In this document: piece after piece, positions 57,400 through 64,000 of the stretch
Layout of the letters: each line of letters opens with the position of its first letter
Position numbering within the stretch: the stretch's first letter is position 1
Assembly (NCBI GenBank): GCA_022494885.1
Contig: JAGVSM010003677.1
Span: 186,001-250,000, forward strand
Direction of reading: 5' to 3'
DNA length: 64,000 bases
Source: Micrasema longulum
Taxonomy: Eukaryota; Arthropoda; Insecta; Trichoptera; Brachycentridae
The notes under the pieces: generated by a model
What the model was told of the DNA's origin: nothing
The model's database searches: none
Seen by the model: the letters and a program-made list of their open reading frames with translations, nothing else
Position numbers and translations under genes: made by a program

Positions 57400-58010
57400 C
57401 TATTTATCTCAACTCTGTATACTACTTATCTAGTATAATTGTTTTGGACATAGAGCGGATAATTATTATGGTAAGTACCAGATATTTGAGTTAGATAGGA
57501 ATACGCACTAAAATACTAAACTGAACTAATAACTAAAATACTTGTCTATCTGCAGACTAAAATAAATAATAAAATAAATTTTGTATAGCACCATCAACAA
57601 AAAAGCACCTTTAATAAATAAAATATGTTCTCATTTCAGACGCCTTCAGTTTTTTTTTTCTGAATGAATTTCAGCTCAAAGCTAGCCAAAATAATATATA
57701 GTTTTAAAACTATAAAAGGTTATTGATGCTTTTTTGTAGATATTTCTTGATTCTCAATTTTCAATAATAAAATATCAAACTTCTTGGTTAAGTTTTACTA
57801 TTTTATTTAGTCTTGAAGATGCCTCTCTACGCGAAAGTGCTCGTTGGTCGCAAAATATTTACATTATTTATTAGGTAGCTAAAACAGGTATAAAATATGT
57901 CTGCGGTGGAGGAAAATATCAAAGAATGTGAAAAATTTGAACGGATGATTCGCATTTTCAGATTTTATTGTGACACAAAATCGAGGCAATGATTGGTTTT
58001 GCTAATTTTA
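57400..58010. other. Intergenic, with a decayed hammerhead-type motif
   Basis: 'cttgaagatgcctctctacg' and 'cgaaagtgctcgttggtcgc' at 57812-57851 resemble the arm of the foldback element at 9942-9975. Nothing else recognised. Confidence 0.4.
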
Positions 58011-58013
58011 TGT

Positions 58014-58275
58014 TGTCGGTCTCGTGGTGTAATGGTCAGCGCGTTTGCCTACCATGCAAGAGGTCTCGGGTTCGATTACCAACATGGTTGATTTGATATA
58101 TTTATTAAAAAGGGTGTTTTCACACTAGAATATTTCATAGTCCCTGGACTGGTACCTGAAGTGTAAGACTTATCATATTACCTTCATGTAACAAAAAATG
58201 ATTAAGAAACGATTGGTTTACCAATGCAGTGCCCTATGCACCATTAGGTGCGAAAAGGGAATGATGATGATGATG
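58014..58275 (+). mobile_element. tRNA-derived SINE, family S2, near full length
   Basis: Head 'cggtctcgtggtgtaatggt', 'gcctaccatgc', B-box 'ggtctcgggttcgattacc'; body 'tagtccctggactggtacct'; 3' 'gccctatgcaccattaggtg' then 'gatgatgatgatg'. The ATG-repeat tail is like that of the RTE-like LINE at 50330. Confidence 0.8.
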
Positions 58276-58279
58276 CATT

Positions 58280-59700
58280 TTATGTTTGCAATCTTTCCAA
58301 GCTGCTCTTTGGTAGCTAAAAACATTCGGGATCGACCTTTTTATAAAAATGTAATAGTTTAGAAACGTTTCTTATTTTTCTTCAAAATATACCTTGGGCG
58401 CAAAGGGGTAAGCGAGGACATACTTGATGTGTGATCTATGAAAGGATTTTCATACATTATATTATATCTTTAATCTAAGTTCTTCAACACTTGAATTTTA
58501 AATTTCATGCCAAATATGGCAGAACCGATAGATAATAATCATTATATTACTTATATTTGGTTATGTTAATAGGTGATTATTAATCTCCCAATTTCCAGTT
58601 ATAAGTTATGGCTTACACTCAACAAAAATATGATTCATATACACAATCAGAAAAAAAAAAAAAACACGTAAAAGACAATGGGATTTTGTAATAAAGCACT
58701 TTAAATAAAATATCGGTGTTTTTGTAATAAAGCACTTTAAATAAAAGAGTTCACCAAAATACTGCTCTGACAAAATTCATTAGATTTGTGAATTTCGGTA
58801 CAACAGTATAGGTGCGGGGACTAATGCATTAAAGGTTAAATTAACTGGCTTTTGATTAACTTTCGGAAATATGTTGAGATATTCACGGTTGTCATAAATA
58901 AGTGTTAATATTTTATTAGAAAATACAAAATAAAGACATACATTCAAGTTTTTATTTTCATTTGGCTATTTGGACGAACAATTAATATGAATCCTTTGAA
59001 TGCGTTAAAAAAATTCCGTTAAGAAAATATTAAATGCAAAAAAAATATTCACTGCCATCTATTAAATTCTTCGTAAAGCAAATTTAGCCCATTTTTGTAA
59101 CTAAAACTTTTTTTATTCATTTCCTTAGTAAACTCATTTTAGGCCAACCTGTGGGATAGCCCACTTTTGCTTTCACTGCCCCAAATATTACCTGTTTTTG
59201 TGCAATTTTAGGTTTCTTGATAATGTTATTCCAAGTGTCCATTTGTAAATAAGGGTCAGATATTAGAAACATTCCACTTCACATCATTCCGACAGAAGCA
59301 ATATTACTGATGATTGAACTGTTAATTCTATGTAGAAGCAGCATATTAAGGTAAATGTCTAAGGTATACATCGATTAAAATCTCAAATTGATATTTTAAA
59401 AATCAAATGATAAAAAATGCAAGAACTTATGTAAAAACACACTAAAATGTCTTTCTAGTCATGTTCCGTGTGCCTATTACAGGCATTTTATTAATAATAA
59501 AAAAATTCATAATTACAGATAAAATAGAGTTAATAATACTCTAAATGCGTTACAACCAGTTTGAAGTAATTACATTTTCGGGAATATTTTTAAACGCTGG
59601 TCACCTGTCTCCATAGAAATTCTTCTTAATCCCATTTTTATCACTTACTTAATGTTTTTTTAATTGATAGGTACTAGTATTTTCCCACAGAGGCCTCATT
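58280..59700. other. Unannotated AT-rich intergenic stretch
   Basis: No gene recognised. A short direct duplication ('gtaataaagcactttaaata') occurs at about 58690 and 58727. Confidence 0.35.
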
Positions 59701-59729
59701 TTTAGATATTTCCTCTTGATATTTTTTTT

Positions 59730-59840
59730 ATTTTTTCATTTAAATTTCTGTACATAATGTTATTTGTACATTGGCGGGCTTATTGCCAATTTCTTCCAAT
59801 CAACCAATAAAAAAAGTTTTATTTTTATAATTCAAGTTAC
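59730..59840 (-). mobile_element. LINE 3' UTR fragment
   Basis: On the - strand 'ggaagaaattggcaataagc' and 'ccgccaatgtacaaataaca' match the LINE tails at 1700, 23040 and 32540. Confidence 0.6.
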
Positions 59841-59844
59841 AGAA

Positions 59845-61600
59845 CATATTTAATAGAAAAAATAAGATTAAAAAGCTAAAAATATATAAAAATAGAAATA
59901 AACATATTTGTTTATAAATTACCTTAATTCCTGTTTAAAAATTACGATATTCCAGTAGAAAAAAACTGTAGGGAACCTCAAAGTGTAATTAAAAATTCAT
60001 GATTTGGAATTCACGCATAATTTGAATTAATTGAGGTCTTTGACTAAACAAGCGCTCAAGTAGTTATCTAATTGTCACATTTGTACAGTATTAGTCTAAA
60101 AAAATATGCACACCTGATTCATTTTGTACAAAATGCTTAAATACTAAAATATGACACGTACATAAAACATTATGGAATAGACTAGAATGTTGAAGCTTTA
60201 AATGATTACAATGAATATTTTACATACAACATTGTTTTGGTTTCGTGATGATTACTGTTGGAGAAATATTGTTAGTAGTTGGTAGTCATTAAAATAAGAA
60301 TTAAATAAAAATAAAACAAATATCTTTTTAAAACACTCTTTCTGAGGTCTGATCTAATCATTAAATTTTGTAGTAATTTTATCAAAAATATAGGTATCTT
60401 ACTTATTCATAAATATATATATATATATATATATATGTAAAAAAAAAAGAAATTGGAATGAATAACATTGGTCAAGTTAAAACTAAAATTTGGCATTTTG
60501 TTCAAACTCTGTGAATGAAAACCCTGTTTTTTCTCAGAAATAAAAAAGGTAAATAAACTGAAATATTAATTTAAGTTATTAATTACTATATTTACCATTA
60601 TCAGTTTGACTATTATCAGTCACATTACAATAAATCTTTTAACATACCTACATACTAAGTACCTAGAAATTGTACTATAAATTGGTTTGCATAATTGCCA
60701 GTAAAAAAATTAACTCTCATAATGATAGATCAAATGTGATACCTACTTTAAAAGGAAGACGAAGGACATAATATACATATATCTTAATAGTTCCTAATTT
60801 TCCTAACATTTCCTAATAAAAAAGATAACGGTCAAGATTAATATTTAAAGGAAGGAATACATATTAATAACTAAAATAAACATTATTTTCATTAATTTGG
60901 TAGTCATAAATGATATTTTAAATATTTAAAATTAATCACCCTTTTAATCACAATCATATAATTTATAAAATATTAGATATTATAATATTTGTAATTTGAA
61001 TTGAATATCTTTTTGTGCTTTTCAAATTATGGTTTTTAGTTTAGTGATCCGATAAGCCATTACTAATATGAAAATGGTACAGATGAATGTTAAAGTAAAG
61101 GTTAATTTTTATTACTATTATGTAATATCACAAACAAGACCACAATATAAATTTAACTTAACACCAAACTACAAATTCCCAGAGCCCTAGTAAATGTCCA
61201 TCAAAAAGTTGTCCCATGGAATGCCGATTCTTTTACCTTTACATCAAATAATTTCAAAAATAAATGCACGATATTCTGAGCAATATAAATATAAATTACA
61301 AGTATGCTAATACATAGGACAACATCAAATTATGAAGAAAAACTAGAATCTTTGGAGGGCACTTATTGAAAATAGTTATTCTATGCGTCTTCAATTAATT
61401 ACGACAAAGATATAAAAAAATTCAAATTGATGAAATTACATTAATTGATTGGGAATTACAAATAATGACTGGGAGTTACACATATTAATTATTAAGAATT
61501 ACAATCATTGGAAGTTACATATATCAGGAGTTACACATATTAAAAGTTACATTCATTGAATGTAGTATTGATTGAGGGTTAAATTTATTAAAAAAGTTCA
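59845..61600. other. Unannotated very AT-rich intergenic stretch
   Basis: No gene recognised. A (TA)n run is at about 60412-60436. Confidence 0.35.
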
Positions 61601-61611
61601 ATTGCTTCATA

Positions 61612-61710
61612 AATAACTTCTGCTGGAAAAATGGGGTAGTGGGATTTGAACCTAGGACCTTTGATCTGTGAGTCCACAACACTACCATGAGACCACACCT
61701 TGATTGAAAG
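61612..61710 (-). mobile_element. SINE family S1 head, truncated
   Basis: On the - strand 'caaggtgtggtctcatggta', 'ggtcctaggttcaaatccca' and 'ctaccccatttttcc'. Confidence 0.55.
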
Positions 61711-61714
61711 AAGC

Positions 61715-62184
61715 ATTCATTTCATTTTTCTTGAATTCATCTTGCTAATATCCTGTGGTCATGTCCCTTTCCCCCTCTCTATGAATATTGAATGAAGCTT
61801 CTCGCTACTATCCGTGGCCCTTTTATAGGTTCGTGTCTGACAAACAGATTGGGTGGCTTCCAAAAAGGCTTTTAAAATGTTTTGTAATCATTTTGCCAAA
61901 TGGATCATGTCGAATCAATGTAATTCCAATCAGTGAAGAATTCACTTCTTTCTTTTCCTCAATTCAATGATGTACATATTATGAACAACTAGATTACCTT
62001 CTTTCAGCACAAAGATGCCGAGGCTACCAGATTACAGAGAGCTCCTTCGGGTAGCTTTTCTCGTTTGGCAATGAGCAATTTTTCCATGTATTTGGGCACC
62101 GCCAAGGAGACTTAAGTCCTCAGATGCGGAGTGCGGTACGTGACGGTCAGCTGCTCATACCTCGAAGGCTTTGAACTTTTCAAA
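61715..62184 (-). other. Probable PIGN 3' UTR
   Basis: Lies directly after the PIGN stop on the - strand and is more GC-rich and unique near the stop. Frames here (for example 61788-61970 +) have no known match. The exact 3' end is not identified; an aataaa on the - strand is near 61588. Confidence 0.4.
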
Positions 62185-62463
62185 TTACTGACCCTTGGGC
62201 TTGGGCTTTAGCTGTGGTGGTTCTGGAGTATATTGTAGTGATGACCGGAGCGGTGACTCTATCCACATGTTTACGCCGGTCATGAGATATCCAAGCCCAT
62301 AAAGCAAAGATACAAATAATACTGTTGTTTCCATTATAACATAGTGAGATATTGATGTCCCGATTTCTAGCCAACTACCTGTATTTTTCACCAGGTGCAA
62401 GAAATAAAGACCCATGAAATCGGAAAATATCAAAACTATCAGGAATAGCTGTCCAGTAGGCGC
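62185..62463 (-). CDS. PIGN: PIGN last coding exon (GPI ethanolamine phosphate transferase 1)
   Basis: After an acceptor read on the - strand as 'tttatcgtttcag' the frame reads 'APTGQLFLIVLIFSDFMGLY', 'FLHLVKNTGSWLEIGTSISH' and 'YVIMETTVLFVSLLYGLGYL', then a Pro/Lys-rich tail and TAA. The GSWL(D/E)IGTSISHYVI box closes the last transmembrane segments of PIGN, the ER-membrane enzyme that adds ethanolamine phosphate to the first mannose of GPI anchors. The upstream exons lie beyond the window end. It converges with Utx, about 8.3 kb away stop to stop. Confidence 0.85.
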   Translation of the reverse strand, partial: APTGQLFLIVLIFSDFMGLYFLHLVKNTGSWLEIGTSISHYVIMETTVLFVSLLYGLGYLMTGVNMWIESPLRSSLQYTPEPPQLKPKPKGQ

Positions 62464-62987
62464 CTGAAACGATAAAGAATGTTTTATTATTTTAGATAAT
62501 TCTTGATGAAATTCCTATGTAATTGGGTAATAATAACCACTGAATTATTAATACACATAGACACACCTTATAGAGTAAAATATTTTTAAAAAGTAGTGGC
62601 ATGAAAACGTGCCCATAGTTACCGAGTTTGTTAATTTATACCAGCGTTGCATTCCATGAGAATGCATATACTATAAAAACTTGGAGGATACCCATTTTCG
62701 GTATATAAAAAAAATGTATTTAAATGCTTCGAAATAACATTAGTTTTTTATAGATCCCAATCAGATTTTTTCGTTAAATTCCTTTTATTTCTTTAACCCA
62801 TTTCTTTATTTTTACTGGATGTTGGGGAATGTTAAAATAAATGAACTCACATTTATTTTATTTTTAAAATCGTATTTCTACCAGTGCCCCCCTGTTAGAA
62901 AGAAGAGCTTTGGTTTTAAACTGCTAGGCATAGTTAGTAAATAGTACCTTAATAAAAATGCTTAAACATCCCGATTGAAAGTATACA
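62464..62987 (-). other. PIGN intron part
   Basis: AT-rich, no recognised repeat before the LTR. Confidence 0.5.
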
Positions 62988-63162
62988 TGTGGGAATTCTG
63001 GCAACACCGGGCGGAAGCGGATGCGAGACGCCAGTCAATGTACGAGCGGCGTTGTGCGGAGACCCAGTTGAAATCTTAAAAGTGATTGTATGAATCAAGT
63101 CTAATAAAGAAGTTTAATAAGAAATGTTTTCGTTTTATCCTATTCACTGTTCTAATCCTACA
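62988..63162 (+). repeat. 5' LTR, about 175 bp
   Basis: Begins 'tgtgggaattctggcaacac' and ends 'ctaatcctaca'. The ends fit TG...CA. 'tctaataaagaagtttaat' near 63100 may be its poly(A) signal. The start is inferred from the inverted TGT/ACA ends. Confidence 0.65.
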
Positions 63163-63165
63163 ACT

Positions 63166-63183
63166 TGGGGGCTCGTCCGGGAT
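63166..63183 (+). other. Primer-binding site, tRNA-Pro type
   Basis: 'tgggggctcgtccgggat' is three bases after the LTR end and is the complement of the conserved 3' end of tRNA-Pro with CCA, as used by several retroelements. Confidence 0.85.
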
Positions 63184-63194
63184 ACGAAAAAAAA

Positions 63195-63371
63195 GTGAAT
63201 TAAATCGGAAATAGCGAGTTACGAAGAAGTTTCGAGAAGAAAAAAGACGCCATTTTTAAAATAGCCGTTGCGATTTGCGATTCATAAAGTGAATTAAAAT
63301 CGGAAATAGCGAGTTACGAGAAGAAAAAAAGACGCCATTTTTAAAATAGCCGTTGCGATTTGCAATTCATA
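63195..63371 (+). repeat. Tandem duplication in the retroelement leader
   Basis: A unit of about 94 bp starting 'gtgaattaaatcggaaatag' (63195) is repeated from 63289 with an 11-bp deletion and few substitutions; both contain 'gacgccatttttaaaatagc'. Confidence 0.85.
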
Positions 63372-63532
63372 TTCAAGTGAAATTACGAATCGAGTGATTC
63401 CGAGAACAATTGTGTAAACTGCAAACATAGATTTATATTATATCTAAAAACATTTCGTGCCGATTTTGACATAACCGTGAAGCGACATTTTGTAAATTTT
63501 GAATCGTTTTCGACTCGGTGACAGCGCGCAAC

Positions 63533-64000
63533 ATGCCTCCGAAAATCGACAAGGCGGATGGAGAAACGGCAAAATTCACATTTAAGGACATTGAAGATGC
63601 CCTGACTGTATTTAGCGGCGAAGACAACTCCTGCGTCGACAAGTTTTTTGAAGATTTCGAAGATGCTGCGAATTTGGCGAATTGGAACAGCGTGGAGAAA
63701 TTTATTTATACGAAAAAATTATTACGAGGAACTGCTCAGCTTTTCGTTAAATCGGAGTCATTTAAATCATGGTACGAGTTGAAAAAGGGCCTACAAGAAG
63801 AGTTTGGGAAAAAAGTTAATCCAGCCGCCATTCATCGCCTACTAGCAACGACAATGAAACTACGCGACCAAAGTTGCATCCATTATTTTTATCAAATGAG
63901 GGAGATAAGCAATCGCGGAAACATAGATGATGAATCTTTAATGGAATACGTTATCGACGGCATATCTGATTCGGAAATAAACAAATCCATTCTATATGGT
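63533..64000 (+). CDS. Gag-like polyprotein, N-terminal part
   Basis: The ATG at 63533 opens a frame that stays open for 156 codons to the window end. It begins 'MPPKIDKADGETAKFTFKDI' and contains 'DKFFEDFEDAANLANW', 'LLRGTAQLFVKS' and 'WYELKKGLQEEFG'. The pattern (F..DFE..A......W...K..L....L.G.A..F.......W..LK..L..EF) is that of Ty3/Gypsy gag, which forms the particle shell. No stops or frameshifts are seen. Confidence 0.8.
   Translation, partial: MPPKIDKADGETAKFTFKDIEDALTVFSGEDNSCVDKFFEDFEDAANLANWNSVEKFIYTKKLLRGTAQLFVKSESFKSWYELKKGLQEEFGKKVNPAAIHRLLATTMKLRDQSCIHYFYQMREISNRGNIDDESLMEYVIDGISDSEINKSILYG

Larger units (their letters stand above)
62988..64000 (+). mobile_element. Ty3/Gypsy-type LTR retrotransposon, 5' end
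   Basis: Starts with a TGT...ACA LTR, followed by a primer-binding site, a leader and a gag frame open to the window end. It lies antisense to PIGN, in its intron. The body and 3' LTR are outside the window, so intactness cannot be judged. Confidence 0.8.

Noticed and set aside
58014..58090. tRNA gene
   Set aside because: A and B boxes are good, but no acceptor stem closes and a SINE body follows; the same holds for heads at 5694, 11914, 13772, 32044, 34868, 45036, 45186 and 61710.

Overview
This window is insect nuclear DNA. It is AT-rich with intron-split genes, GT-AG introns, tRNA-headed SINEs, decayed RTE-, CR1- and Jockey-like LINEs and many foldback elements. A lepidopteran or similar moth-like genome is my best guess; that is inference from the repeat mix and gene content, not proven.

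The main gene is Utx (KDM6A family, H3K27 demethylase) on the + strand. I resolve 16 exons between 31008 and 53895: TPR repeats in exons at 31008-39008, a proline/glutamine-rich linker at 39421-47898, the JmjC domain at 48752-53172 and the C-terminal zinc-binding domain plus stop at 53577-53895. Exon phases agree at every junction except the exon at 40360-40585. That exon carries a run of 12 C and is one base out of frame, unless a second acceptor at 40438 is used. The first resolved exon completes a codon begun upstream, but no earlier Utx exon was found in the preceding 31 kb, so the 5' end is probably outside the window behind a very long intron.

Downstream and convergent to Utx is the last coding exon of PIGN (GPI ethanolamine phosphate transferase 1) on the - strand at 62185-62463. 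Its upstream intron holds the 5' end of a young-looking Ty3/Gypsy-type LTR retrotransposon: a 175-bp LTR, a tRNA-Pro primer-binding site, a tandemly duplicated leader and a gag frame that runs off the window end.

The first 31 kb hold no recognised host gene. They contain LINE 3' ends, three SINE families, at least five terminal-inverted-repeat or foldback elements, a 96-bp minisatellite and a possible small secreted-peptide gene on the - strand at 27304-27540. The Utx introns are filled with the same repeats, often nested: a SINE inside a TIR element just upstream of Utx, a LINE tail inside another copy in intron 9, and an internally deleted mariner beside a foldback element in intron 7. The most unusual item is a foldback element at 9691-10047 whose right arm can be read as a minimal hammerhead-ribozyme-like fold.
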